Shown in pieces: positions 15,908 through 25,104 of a stretch of DNA of 64,000 nt. The DNA comes from Nocardia sp. BSTN01 (GTDB lineage: Bacteria > Actinomycetota > Actinomycetes > Mycobacteriales > Mycobacteriaceae). The notes beneath the pieces are model-generated. The model ran no database searches. It was not told the origin of the DNA and was given only the letters and a program-made list of their open reading frames with translations. The stretch lies in the NCBI RefSeq assembly GCF_015354405.1, contig NZ_JADKYP010000005.1:174160-238159 (forward strand), in the 5' to 3' direction. Both the position numbers and the translations under genes were made by a program. How positions within the stretch are numbered: the stretch's first letter is position 1; every line of letters starts with the position of its first letter.

Positions 15908-16945
15908 TCAGCCCTGGAAGCGCTTGGACCAGGCGCGGGAGTACTGCGAAACCTTCTCCGGGGTGAGGTTTGCCGTATCCGGTGTGGGGAGGTCCTGGGC
16001 CAGGGCGACCGCGCCCGGAATATCCGGTAGGGCAGCGGCATAGCCCGGATTGAGCGCGACCTGCCCCTCGCGGGTGACCATGAAATTAGCCAGCACCTGC
16101 GCGGCGTTCGGATGCGGCGCGACCTTCGTGACCTCGCTGTACCAGGGAGTTCCGAAAGGCGAATGTGGCAGCGCCCAGTTCACCGGCGCGCCCGCGGCGA
16201 CCTCGGTGTTCAACGGCTGAACCGAAGGGGTGACGGCGATTTCACCGGAGGTGAGCGCCTGTGCGATGCCCAGCGCGCTCGGGTACACCCGTGGCGCGAG
16301 CTCGGCGAGCCGCTTCCAGTAGTCCGAACCGTAGGTCTTCTCGTAGTACTGGTACATATCGACGTACGCGGCGATACCGGTGGGGTTGGTGATGCCGATC
16401 TTGCCCCGGTACTTCGAATCGAGAATGTCGCGTGGGTCGTGCAACCCGCCCGGGACGGCCGCGGTGTTCCAGCCGAGTGCGAAAACCGCGGCTCCGACCA
16501 GCGCGAAGCGGTTGCGCAGCACACTGACTTCCGGATGGTACTCGGGGGCGTGCAGATCTGGCCCCACGAGATCGGAGGAGTAGGCACCGGACTGCGCGGC
16601 GTTCTGCACCCAGGCCGTGTCGGTCAGCATATGCACGTCTGCTGTACCTTTGCCGGTCTTGTTCTCGGTTTCCACCCGTGGATTGAGATCCGCGTCGGTC
16701 CCGCGCACGTATTGCATATGGATCCGTGGATATTTCGCCTCGAACGCCCGCTTCAGGGACTCCAGATTCGCCGGTTTCTGGCTGGAATAGAGCACCACGT
16801 TGCCCTCGCGTTCCGCGGCGGCGACTACGTCCGACCAGCTGCCCGATGCCGGCTTCGTCGTCCCGGAAGTGCCACCGCAGGCGGTCAGGCCCGCGACGGC
16901 GGCAACGATCGCGCCGACGGCGACGCCCTTCGACAGGATCTTCAT
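15908..16945 (-). CDS. ABC transporter substrate-binding lipoprotein (Fe3+/AfuA-type, SBP_bac_6/8 fold)
   Basis: 345 residues from MKILSKG. A lipoprotein signal with lipobox LTAC places the acylated Cys at residue 23, so the receptor is anchored on the outer face of the membrane. The mature part begins with a W-DVVAAAEREGNVVLYSSQKP segment typical of the Fe3+/2-aminoethylphosphonate receptor family. It heads the leftward SDR/ATPase/permease group and reads from the operator-bearing divergent region at 16946-17082. Ligand unknown; iron, phosphonate or a carboxylate are all possible within this fold. Confidence 0.85.
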   Translation of the reverse strand: MKILSKGVAVGAIVAAVAGLTACGGTSGTTKPASGSWSDVVAAAEREGNVVLYSSQKPANLESLKRAFEAKYPRIHMQYVRGTDADLNPRVETENKTGKGTADVHMLTDTAWVQNAAQSGAYSSDLVGPDLHAPEYHPEVSVLRNRFALVGAAVFALGWNTAAVPGGLHDPRDILDSKYRGKIGITNPTGIAAYVDMYQYYEKTYGSDYWKRLAELAPRVYPSALGIAQALTSGEIAVTPSVQPLNTEVAAGAPVNWALPHSPFGTPWYSEVTKVAPHPNAAQVLANFMVTREGQVALNPGYAAALPDIPGAVALAQDLPTPDTANLTPEKVSQYSRAWSKRFQG

Positions 16946-16985
16946 GATGCTATGTGTTTGCTGGTAGATCACAGAACCACCTAAC

Positions 16986-17003
16986 TGAACTGATGTCAGT
17001 TTG
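16986..17003. promoter_or_regulatory. Operator-like palindrome, receptor side of divergent promoter
   Basis: TGAACTGATGTCAGTTTG contains inverted AACTGA/TCAGTT arms around two bases. It matches the second site in this intergenic region (17054-17071) at 12 of 18 positions. Located 41 bp upstream of the substrate-binding-protein start, it is well placed for repressor control of the leftward operon. Confidence 0.5.
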
Positions 17004-17053
17004 AGAAACTAGCCAGAATGCCTTGTGGTGTCAATCACTCTGTGGCAATAATG

Positions 17054-17071
17054 TGAATTGAATCCAGTTCA
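17054..17071. promoter_or_regulatory. Operator-like palindrome, flavoprotein side of divergent promoter
   Basis: TGAATTGAATCCAGTTCA is an 18-bp imperfect palindrome (7 of 9 pairs). It abuts the AAGGAGG ribosome site of the gene at 17083, so the transcript start must be at or inside it. With the copy at 16986 it gives each divergent promoter its own site. Confidence 0.5.
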
Positions 17072-17082
17072 AGGAGGCATGC

Positions 17083-19026
17083 GTGGATACCCTGTCGACG
17101 CCGGTGCAGATCGGCTCGCTACGCCTGGTCAACCGCTTGGTGGCCACCGCGCATGGGTCCGGAGCCGTCGCAGGTGGTCTGGCGTTGCCGGGAGACGACG
17201 AGTACTGGCGCCGCTGCGCGGCAGGTGGTGCGGCGATGGTGATCGCCGGCGGAACGGTGGTGAGCCCGGAATCGACCACCCGGATCGGCAACACCACCGA
17301 GGCGTGGCGGCCGGAGGCGGTCCACGGGCTGCGCAGGCGCGCCGCGGCGATCGCTCAGGAGGGCGCGATACCGGTCTGTCAGCTGGTGCATCTCGGGCGC
17401 GAGACACTCGGAGCGGAGATCTGGGGGCATCCGCTCGCGCCGTCGGCGATCCGGTCGCCGCGGGAACCGGTACGCCCACGCATGATGACCGAGGCCGATA
17501 TCGACCGGGTCGTGGACGATTTCGTCGTAAGTGCGCGGCATGCCGCCGACGCGGGCTTCGCCGCCGTGGAACTGCATGCCGCACACGGCTATCTGCTCGC
17601 GCAGTTCCTCTCCGCGCCCACCAACCACCGCGCCGACGCGGGCACGATCTCCGGCCGGGCCCGCATACTGCACCGGCTGCACGCGGCGCTCACCGATGCC
17701 CGCCCGGAACTCGCTCTCGGCGTACGGGTTTCGATCGACGGCGCCGAAGAGGCGGGCATGGACATCGACGGGCTGTGCGCGCTGCTCCCGCTGCTCGAGA
17801 TGTTCGATTACATCAATGTGACCGTGGGTGTTCGCACCACCTATGTGCGCGATATGGCCACCGACCTGCCGCCGCTGCTGACACACGGAGCCCGCCTGCG
17901 TGCCGCGACGACGCGACCGTTGCTGGTCTCCCAGGCGTTCCGGTCCCGCCGCGACATCGAGTCGGCACTGGACGCCGGCGCCGACCTCGTGGGTCTGGCG
18001 CGGCCGTTCATCGCCGACCCGCAGATTGCGGGGAAACTGCTCCGCGGTGACGATTCGGCGATCCGCCCGTGCGTCTCGTGCAACGAGGACTGCCGCACTT
18101 TCACGCCGGCGCTGCTGTGCTCTGTCAATCCCGAACTGGGGCCCGGCGGCTCGGGCGACCGGCCGGCGATGCCGCTGCGGCTCGGCCGCCGGCCCGGGAC
18201 CGGCAACCGGGTGGCGATCGTCGGCGCCGGACCCGCCGGACTGGAGGCCGCCCTGCGACTGACGCCCACCCACGATGTCACGCTGTTCGAAGCAGGCGCT
18301 CACATCGGCGGCCAGCTACGGGCCGCCGCGCACGCACCTCATCGCGACGGGTGGGCCCGGTTGCTTCGGTTTTACCAGGACAACATCGGCGCCGCGACGC
18401 TACGGCTCGAACACACCGCGCGGCCTGCGGATCTGGACGGCTTCGACCAGATCATCATCGCCACGGGCGCGACGGAGATGTCGACGGCGGGAGCGTGCCG
18501 CGCGACCGAGGCCATCGTCGACCGGAACCGGATTCGGCCGGGAAGCCGGGTGGTCGTCGCCGACGACGGCTTCGGGTACTGGCCGGCTGTCGGAGCGATC
18601 GAGTCGGCGCTGGAGGCCGGCGCCGCCGAGGTCACCGTGCTCGTCCCCGGACCAGGATTCGGGACATCGCTTCCCATGGAGAGCCGGGTCCAGCTGCGCG
18701 AACGGCTGGCGGGCCGTCCGGTGACCTTCATCGTGGAGGCCTCACCTGTCGAGACGGCCCCCGCGCCGGATTCGACATCGGAAACTCTTGTCACATACCG
18801 AAATAATCTGTCCGGCAAGAGGACTCGACTGGTCTGCGACCTGTTCGTCACGGTGGGTGAGCGCATCGCCCGAGACTGGCAGCCGTTCGCGCAGGAGCTG
18901 CCACACGCCCGGATTCAGGTGATCGGCGATGCGACCGTGCCGCGTCGCGTGGCGCACGCCATCGCGGAGGGGTACGCCGCCGCTCAGGCGATCACCTCGA
19001 GTCGGCATCCGATCACCGCAGCGTGA
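17083..19026 (+). CDS. NADH:flavin oxidoreductase / 2,4-dienoyl-CoA reductase-like iron-sulfur flavoprotein
   Basis: 647 residues with three regions: an Old Yellow Enzyme TIM barrel (about 1-325), a cysteine cluster (Cys330, 333, 337, 346) for a 4Fe-4S centre, and a C-terminal FAD/NAD-binding half with VAIVGAGPAG at 377-386. This is the layout of DCR, trimethylamine dehydrogenase and 7-hydroxysteroid/ene reductases. The last cysteine gap (8 residues) is shorter than in E. coli FadH. GTG start with AAGGAGG just upstream. It probably reduces a C=C bond conjugated to a carbonyl; divergent control with the importer suggests action on the imported compound. Confidence 0.86.
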   Translation: MDTLSTPVQIGSLRLVNRLVATAHGSGAVAGGLALPGDDEYWRRCAAGGAAMVIAGGTVVSPESTTRIGNTTEAWRPEAVHGLRRRAAAIAQEGAIPVCQLVHLGRETLGAEIWGHPLAPSAIRSPREPVRPRMMTEADIDRVVDDFVVSARHAADAGFAAVELHAAHGYLLAQFLSAPTNHRADAGTISGRARILHRLHAALTDARPELALGVRVSIDGAEEAGMDIDGLCALLPLLEMFDYINVTVGVRTTYVRDMATDLPPLLTHGARLRAATTRPLLVSQAFRSRRDIESALDAGADLVGLARPFIADPQIAGKLLRGDDSAIRPCVSCNEDCRTFTPALLCSVNPELGPGGSGDRPAMPLRLGRRPGTGNRVAIVGAGPAGLEAALRLTPTHDVTLFEAGAHIGGQLRAAAHAPHRDGWARLLRFYQDNIGAATLRLEHTARPADLDGFDQIIIATGATEMSTAGACRATEAIVDRNRIRPGSRVVVADDGFGYWPAVGAIESALEAGAAEVTVLVPGPGFGTSLPMESRVQLRERLAGRPVTFIVEASPVETAPAPDSTSETLVTYRNNLSGKRTRLVCDLFVTVGERIARDWQPFAQELPHARIQVIGDATVPRRVAHAIAEGYAAAQAITSSRHPITAA

Positions 19027-19260
19027 CCCGCGACAACACGGGCCGACCCAGGGCCAGATTCCGGTGAAGCCGTCCCCCCGGCGGTATCGGAATCTGGAAC
19101 GTGCTCTGCCCGAATGGAATACAGCACCCCGGCGAGCGAGCCACCCCTGACTCCTTTGAAGGGTCCGTCCGCCACACCGGCCGACGGCCCTCCCCGGCAG
19201 CACGCCGGAACCACACCTGCTCGGCAGCGACGCCGAGGAGCCCGATGAGAGGAATCACCG

Positions 19261-19977
19261 ATGAGGAAAATCGCAGCGATGTGCGCACTGGTCGCCGGAG
19301 CCACCGTGGGCATCGCCGGAACCGCGCAGGCAGCACCACAATCGGAGGCCGTCCACTACCGGACCACGGCCACGCCGACCGGGACCGTCGTCACCATCGA
19401 CGCGGGAAGCCTCGACGCCGGCAACGGCGTCTTCACGATCAAGAGCCCCAACGGAACCGTACTTGCCGGATCCGACCTGTCCTTCCGGGTGGACGATTTC
19501 GTCTTCCCCATCGCCGCCGCGATCGACGGCCGCACCGCCACACTCACACCCGAATTCGACTTGGCCCACGCCACATACCGTCCCGTCGCCCTGCCCTACG
19601 AAGAGCAGGCCCCGTGGAAGACCCAGTACGACCGCGAACAAGCCGCCTGGAACCGCATGGTCACCACCATCACCACCGGCGCCACCATCGGAACCATGGT
19701 CGGTGGACTCGGGGGCGCCGCGGTCGGCTGCGTCCTGGGCGGCATCGCGGGCGCCACCGTCGCCGCCGCGACCATCATCGGCATGTTCGGCCCGTTCGTC
19801 CCCGCCGCCGCCGTCGGCTGCCTCGGCGGCATCGTGGCCATCGGGGCACTCGGCACCGCCGCCGGGCAACTTCTGGTGACCGCACCCGTCGCCGTCATGG
19901 CCGCCGTGCAGTACTTCACCACCATCAACGAACCCGCCCCGGCCGTACCGGCACCCGGACCGGCTCCCGCCAAGTAA
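19261..19977 (+). CDS. Secreted glycine/alanine-rich hypothetical protein
   Basis: 238 residues. A Sec signal peptide (MRKIAAMCALVAGATVGIAG...) is predicted to be cut after an AQA motif near residue 24. A soluble N-terminal half (to about 130) is followed by a hydrophobic glycine-zipper-like half rich in GxxxG repeats (GATIGTMVGGLGGAAVGCVLGG...) and ends in a proline/alanine tail. Similar secreted proteins are common in Nocardia and relatives, without known function. The zipper segment could insert in a membrane or oligomerise. It has 234 bp upstream and 195 bp downstream without genes, so it is probably transcribed alone. Confidence 0.7.
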   Translation: MRKIAAMCALVAGATVGIAGTAQAAPQSEAVHYRTTATPTGTVVTIDAGSLDAGNGVFTIKSPNGTVLAGSDLSFRVDDFVFPIAAAIDGRTATLTPEFDLAHATYRPVALPYEEQAPWKTQYDREQAAWNRMVTTITTGATIGTMVGGLGGAAVGCVLGGIAGATVAAATIIGMFGPFVPAAAVGCLGGIVAIGALGTAAGQLLVTAPVAVMAAVQYFTTINEPAPAVPAPGPAPAK

Positions 19978-20172
19978 TCCGCACCCACCGCGGGGGGTCC
20001 GGCTCCGCGTGACCCTGGGCACCGCACCCGAGAGCGCGCCCACGCCCCGGCGACTTCATGGTCACCCGAGCCGGACAGCTGTGACCTCGCCGGGGTACGG
20101 GGCGGCGCTGCCCGGCATCGACGGCGCGCCGGCGCTCGCCCGGATGCAACCGCGCAGAATCTGGAGGTAATG

Positions 20173-20961
20173 ATGACCGCAGACCGCTTCGAGGGAAAAG
20201 TCGCAGTGGTGACCGGCGCTGGATCGGGTATCGGTGCGGCGACCGCGCGACTGCTCGCCCAGCGTGGCGCCGCGGCGGTGTACCTGTGCGATATCGATGC
20301 GGACGCGGCCGCGCGGAATGCGGCCGCGCTCGGCGTCGGCCATTGCACTGGGCTCGATGTCGCCGACCCGGCCCGGGTGCGGGAGATGTTCGACACTGCG
20401 GTGGCCCAGCACGGTCGGGTCGACGTGGTGGTGCATGCGGCCGGTGTCGACGATCCCACGAGCAAGCAGTGGATCTACGAGGCCGCCGAGCGCGACGAAC
20501 CGGTGGATGTGATCACCCGGCTCGACGACGCCGACTGGCGGCGGGTGATGGCGATCAATCTCGACGGCACCTTCTTCGTGCTGCGCGAGGCGGTCCGGGT
20601 GATGCGGGAAACAGGGGGCGGGTCGATCGTGACCGTGGGTTCCTCCTCGGCCTTCGACACTCTGATCGGATATCCGCACTACGCCGCGTCCAAGGCCGGG
20701 GTGCACGCACTGAGTCAGGCGGTCGCCAAGGAGGTTGCGCCCCTGGGAATCCGGGTCAATACCGTAGCGCCCGGTCCGGTCGACACCGGGATGGCCGCGC
20801 GCACGCCGGCGCATCTACGGGCCGCCATGAACAGCGGCCCCACCCGCGGCTACGCGACAGCCGAGGAACTGGCCGACAACATCCTGTACCTCGCCTCCCC
20901 GGGGGCGGCGAACGTCATCGGTGCGGTGCTGCTGAGCAATGGCGGAAGGTTCACCGTCTGA
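20173..20961 (+). CDS. SDR family oxidoreductase
   Basis: 262 residues. Two adjacent ATGs exist; GGAGG at 20163-20167 is five bases from ATG 20173 and only two from ATG 20170, so the second is preferred. TGAGSGIG lies at residues 14-21, the NAG-equivalent is HAAG, and the catalytic Tyr/Lys is YAASKAG. Family-typical C-terminus with a GAVLLSNGG motif in place of VDGG. It is 88 bp ahead of the FAD-dependent dehydrogenase and probably shares its transcript, suggesting successive oxidation of an alicyclic or steroid-like ring. Confidence 0.86.
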   Translation: MTADRFEGKVAVVTGAGSGIGAATARLLAQRGAAAVYLCDIDADAAARNAAALGVGHCTGLDVADPARVREMFDTAVAQHGRVDVVVHAAGVDDPTSKQWIYEAAERDEPVDVITRLDDADWRRVMAINLDGTFFVLREAVRVMRETGGGSIVTVGSSSAFDTLIGYPHYAASKAGVHALSQAVAKEVAPLGIRVNTVAPGPVDTGMAARTPAHLRAAMNSGPTRGYATAEELADNILYLASPGAANVIGAVLLSNGGRFTV

Positions 20962-21049
20962 CGCTCGGCGATCGCCGGATCGGGCGTATTTCAGTTGTAT
21001 CCCACCGCGAGCCGCGTTGTGCGGCAGCGGTTTCGATGAGGGAGTAATC

Positions 21050-22384
21050 ATGCGAGTAATCCGGGCCGACGTGCTTGTCATCGGTGCGGGCATGGCCGGG
21101 CTCACGGCAGCGGCCCGGTCGCTGGAGCGTGGCAGCTCGGTCGTGGTGGTCGAAAAGGCGGCGGCCGTGGGCGGATCGGCGCGGTTCGCCGGGTACGCGT
21201 GGACTGCGCCGACCCACGAAGTGATGGATGAGATCAACCCCGGCGGCGATCCGGCGCTGCGCCGGGCGCTCGTGGACGGGTTCGGGGGCGCGATCGCCTG
21301 GGTCGAGTCGCTCGGTGTCGAATGCGCTGCGGCCGTGCCGATCCTGCGCTACGGCCTCGGCCACCAATTCGACACCAACCAGTACCTCGACGAATGCCGT
21401 CGGCGGGTCGGCACCGCCGGGCGGTTGTTCACCGAGACCGAAACGATTGCATTGCGCAGCCGAGGCGGCGCGATCACCGGTGCGCACCTGCGCCTGCCGG
21501 ACGGCAGAGAGATCGAGGTCGATTCCGCCGCAACGATTCTCGCCACCGGCGGTTTCCAGGCCGATGCCGGACTGGCCGCCGAGAACATCCATCCGAATGC
21601 AGGCGTGATGCAATTGCGGTCGAACCCGGCCAGTTCCGGAGACGGCCTGCGCCTGGCAGAGGCCGTCGGCGCCGCAACCGGCAAGCCCCGGTCCGGGTTC
21701 TACGGACACCTCGTCCCGACCGGGGTACCGTTCCGCGATTCGGGCGACTTCGTTGCGCTGTCGCTGTATTACAGCGAGCACGCGCTCCTGTTCAACCTCG
21801 ACAACCGCCGATTCACCGATGAGACCCTGGGCGATCACCTCACCACGATGCGATTGCTCGAGCAGCCGGAGTCGCGTGGACTGCTGATCGCCGACGAGCG
21901 GGTGTATCGCGAGTGGGTCCTCGGCAGCTATGTCGAGGGCGCGGTCGCGGTCGACAAGTTCGAGCTCGCCCAGCGCCGCGGCGGCCGGTGCGGAATGGCC
22001 GAGACCCTCGAGGACCTTGCCTATCTGCCAACGGAGTGGGGTTACGACGGTGCGGCGATCGCGGCCGAGATCCGCGCGGTGAACGCGGCCGGCGCGGCAG
22101 TCCACCCCGCACGCGTGCACGACTCGGCCCCGCTGGACCGGGGACCGTATTACGTGATCGAAGCCTGTCCCGCTCTGACCTTCCCGTTCCACGGGATCCG
22201 CATCGACGAGCACGGCCGAGTCCTCGCCGCGGCAGGCGGCACCGTAGACGGACTGTATGCCGTGGGATCAGACGCCGGCGGCCTCTACGACCACGCCTAT
22301 GCCGGCGGCATTGCTCCCGCACTGGTCTTCGGCCTGGCTGCAGCCGACGCCGCGGCACCGCCACACACCGCTGGAATAGCCTGA
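21050..22384 (+). CDS. FAD-dependent dehydrogenase, FrdA/KstD-like
   Basis: 444 residues. The N-terminal dinucleotide motif VIGAGMAG is at 10-17; VVEKAAAVGGSARFAGYAW continues the FAD_binding_2 pattern; the C-terminal GLYAVGSDAGGLYDHAYAGGI loop is typical of fumarate-reductase/3-ketosteroid-1-dehydrogenase flavoproteins. It is shorter than KstD (about 510-560), so it is a relative rather than a proven steroid dehydrogenase. ATG 21050 is preceded by a GAGGGA ribosome site. It probably introduces or removes a ring double bond; the pairing with an SDR supports a ring-oxidation role. Confidence 0.8.
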   Translation: MRVIRADVLVIGAGMAGLTAAARSLERGSSVVVVEKAAAVGGSARFAGYAWTAPTHEVMDEINPGGDPALRRALVDGFGGAIAWVESLGVECAAAVPILRYGLGHQFDTNQYLDECRRRVGTAGRLFTETETIALRSRGGAITGAHLRLPDGREIEVDSAATILATGGFQADAGLAAENIHPNAGVMQLRSNPASSGDGLRLAEAVGAATGKPRSGFYGHLVPTGVPFRDSGDFVALSLYYSEHALLFNLDNRRFTDETLGDHLTTMRLLEQPESRGLLIADERVYREWVLGSYVEGAVAVDKFELAQRRGGRCGMAETLEDLAYLPTEWGYDGAAIAAEIRAVNAAGAAVHPARVHDSAPLDRGPYYVIEACPALTFPFHGIRIDEHGRVLAAAGGTVDGLYAVGSDAGGLYDHAYAGGIAPALVFGLAAADAAAPPHTAGIA

Positions 22385-22462
22385 TCCAACACCGGCGAAC
22401 CCGTGTCCCGGCCCTGACGGAAACCTGCGGGAGAAGGATGCTGCTGCTGTCGTCGCTCGTGG

Positions 22463-23010
22463 TCACTGTGCCCACAGCGGTCCGCTGAACATCCGCTTCG
22501 ACCGCAAGCCCACCCATTTCATGGCCCATTTTTCGGTATCGGTATAGGGATCGGTGACGGCGAGTGCGTCGCGGCCATCTCGGCTCCGGCATCCAGCTGA
22601 AACCGGCACCGGTGAGCGCGCCAGCGTCGTCATCGAAGCCGATCAGTAGGTTGCCGTCGGTGGCGGCCAAGAAGTGGCAGTGCGCTTCTCCGGTCAAGGA
22701 TTTCGGTGTCCAGGAACGGTCGCCGTCGATGCTCTCGATCGGTCTCAGACGACTCGGTGCCGAATTCGACGGTCCGGGGTTTCCAGAGGCGAACAGATGA
22801 TCGGCGGCCGGGATTGACGGTCAGCCCCATGAAGTTGTCATCGGAAGTGCCGATCCGAGGGCGCGCCCTGATCCGGGGTCGCGCCTGTCCGTGGCGATGG
22901 CGAACAGGCCGATGTCCGTGCCCACCAACGATGTTGTGTCCCCGGGCAGGTGGCCGGTAAACCACACCGTCGGCGCGCCGGCAAGGAGTTGGAGGTAGTC
23001 TGCGGCGGCT
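22463..23010 (-). pseudogene. F510_1955-type glycosylhydrolase (sialidase-like beta-propeller), frameshifted remnant
   Basis: Three reading frames together follow one family. In order along the minus strand they show LVGTDIGLFAIATD, then DDNFMGLTVNP, then ESIDGDRSWTPKSLTGEA with HFLAATDGNLLIGFDDDAG. This is the (VGTxxGLF)-(DFMGxTV)-(ESTDxGxTWxPxSLxGEAxxH) succession of secreted beta-propeller proteins annotated as F510_1955 family glycosylhydrolase. At least two frameshifts separate the pieces, and the N-terminal signal region is missing. The fragment ends near a TGA at 22463 and abuts the KUP gene. No product is expected. The family match is by eye. Confidence 0.55.
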
Positions 23011-23061
23011 CGTTGGTCGTGGTCGTGCGGGTCGTCCAGCCTCGGTGCCGGATCTCGTGCC

Positions 23062-25026
23062 TTATACCTCGATTTGTGAGCCCATGATGATGGTGCGCTC
23101 GCGTGGCAGCCCGAAGTAGTCGGCGGCGTCGGCGGTGATGTAGGAGGTGGCGATGAACAGGCGTTTGCGCCACGAGGCCATGGTTGGGGTGGTGCCGCGG
23201 CGGAGTTCGATCGTGGACAGGAAATAGGTCGCGCGGTCGAGATCGAGCGGGCCTTCGGTGTCTCGTCGGTCGACGAGTGTGAGCGCGTGGGGAACGTCGG
23301 GGGTCTCCATGTAGCCGTAGCGGGCGGTGACGTGGGTGATGCCGTCGTCGGGCGGCCCGAGAGGGTCGGTGGCGATGCGTTCGTTGTCGGGGATGCGGGG
23401 GACGGGTTCGGTGTGGATGGACAGGATCACGATGTGGTGGTGGCGCACGTGGTTGTGTTCGACGTTGGCGCGCAAGGCCAGTGGTGCTGTTTCCTTGCCG
23501 CGGTTGAGGAAGATGGCGGTGCCGGGGACTCGCGTCGTGGCGGGTGTGCCTTCGGCGAGTTCGTCGACGAATGTCCGCAGGGATCCTTCTCTCCGGATTC
23601 GTTCGGCGGTCACGATCTGGCGGCCGCGTTGCCAGGTCGTCATGACTGTGAATGCGGTCAGGCCGATCAGCAGCGGCAGCCAGGCGCCGTGCGCGAACTT
23701 GGTGAGATTGGCGGCGACGAACAGCAGATCGATGGTCAGCAGCGGGAGTGCTGTGGCGGCGAGGATCCAGCGGGGGATATGCCAGCGGGTTCGCGCGACG
23801 TAGAAGAACAGCAGGGTGGTGATGGTGATGGTTCCGGTCACTGCCATGCCGAAGGCGAAGGCCAGCGCGGTCGAGCTGCGGAAGGCGAAGACCAGGGTGA
23901 GTACCGAGACCATCAGCAACCAGTTGATCCACGGGACGTAGATCTGGCCGATCGTGGATTCGGAGGTGTGGGCGATGCGCAGCCGCGGCAGGTAGCCCAG
24001 TTGCGCTGCCTGGGAGGCCACGGAATATGCGCCGGTGATCACCGCTTGTGAGGCGATGACCGTGGCGGCGGTGGCCAGCAGCACCAGTGGAAGTCGTGCC
24101 CAACCGGCTGCCAGCAGAAAGAAGGGGCTGCTGATGTTGTGGGGATTGTCGAGGATGAGCGCGCCTTGGCCGAAGTAGCTGAGGATGCAGGCCGGAAAGA
24201 CCAGGATCAGCCATGCCCGGGTGATGGAGCGGCGGCCGAAATGTCCCATGTCCGCGTAGAGCGCTTCGGCGCCGGTCACGGCGAGCACGATCGCGGCGAG
24301 CGCGAAGAACGCGGTGCCGAAGTGTCCGGCCAGAAAGCCCAGCGCGTAGGTGGGCGAGAGTGCCTGCAGGATGCGGGGATTGTGCGCGATGCCGCCGATG
24401 CCGCAGGTGCCGATGGTGAGGAACCACAGCACCATGATGGGGCCGAACATCCGGCCGACCGTGGCGGTGCCGCGGCGTTGCACCACGAACAGCGCCACGA
24501 TGATCACGACGGTCACCGGGATGACAAGGTCTTTCAAGGCCGGCTCGACGACCTTGATGCCTTCGACCGACGACAGTACCGAGATCGCGGGCGTGATCAT
24601 GCTGTCACCGAAAAACAGTGAGGCGCCGAAGATTCCGAGCGCGGCCAGGCCGATGGCCGTTTTCCGCCCGTGTGGTGAACTCCATCGGCGAAGCAGCGTG
24701 ATCAGTGCCATGATGCCACCCTCGCCGTCGTTGTCGGCGCGCATGGCGAGCAGGACGTAGGTGACGGTGACGATGATCATCACCGACCAGAACACCAACG
24801 ACACCACGCCGAACACGTTGTCGGTGTTCACCGGCACGGGATGGGGGTCGCCCGGGTCGAATACGGTTTGCAGGGTGTAGATCGGGCTCGTCCCGATATC
24901 GCCGAACACCACCCCCAGCGCGCCGATCACGACACTCCAGCGCACGGTATCGCGGTGGCTCGGCGGCTGACCCGGCTCCACCTCGAACGCGGGGCCGCCT
25001 CCGATGGTGCCCTTCGCCCCTGTCAT
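23062..25026 (-). CDS. kup: KUP/HAK/KT family potassium transporter
   Basis: 654 residues, normal for KUP. N-terminal VIGALGVVFGDIGTSPIYTL is the family hallmark; about twelve membrane helices follow to residue ~470, then a cytoplasmic C-terminal domain with a final RTIIMGSQIEV strand. It imports K+ with H+ across the inner membrane. ATG 25026 has GGAGCACC upstream; in-frame codons further upstream give a basic non-conserved leader. The upstream region (25105-25195) has elements resembling a c-di-AMP riboswitch, which regulates K+ transporters in other bacteria. Confidence 0.92.
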   Translation of the reverse strand: MTGAKGTIGGGPAFEVEPGQPPSHRDTVRWSVVIGALGVVFGDIGTSPIYTLQTVFDPGDPHPVPVNTDNVFGVVSLVFWSVMIIVTVTYVLLAMRADNDGEGGIMALITLLRRWSSPHGRKTAIGLAALGIFGASLFFGDSMITPAISVLSSVEGIKVVEPALKDLVIPVTVVIIVALFVVQRRGTATVGRMFGPIMVLWFLTIGTCGIGGIAHNPRILQALSPTYALGFLAGHFGTAFFALAAIVLAVTGAEALYADMGHFGRRSITRAWLILVFPACILSYFGQGALILDNPHNISSPFFLLAAGWARLPLVLLATAATVIASQAVITGAYSVASQAAQLGYLPRLRIAHTSESTIGQIYVPWINWLLMVSVLTLVFAFRSSTALAFAFGMAVTGTITITTLLFFYVARTRWHIPRWILAATALPLLTIDLLFVAANLTKFAHGAWLPLLIGLTAFTVMTTWQRGRQIVTAERIRREGSLRTFVDELAEGTPATTRVPGTAIFLNRGKETAPLALRANVEHNHVRHHHIVILSIHTEPVPRIPDNERIATDPLGPPDDGITHVTARYGYMETPDVPHALTLVDRRDTEGPLDLDRATYFLSTIELRRGTTPTMASWRKRLFIATSYITADAADYFGLPRERTIIMGSQIEV

Positions 25027-25104
25027 GGTGCTCCTCCACGTCGTGGTGTCACGCCAGTCGGACGATACAGCGCGGCGTGGGCTCAGTATCACCCGAGCGG
25101 CGAG

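Noticed and set aside
13916-16945. Iron(III) uptake system with firm substrate call
   Set aside because: Architecture is Fbp-like, but no iron-box or iron-related neighbour is seen, and SDR genes are interleaved, so the substrate is left open.
22838-24427. Long open frame (529 codons) on the minus strand across kup and its downstream region
   Set aside because: It is an out-of-frame reading of kup; it is rich in His, Arg and Pro and shows no protein family pattern.
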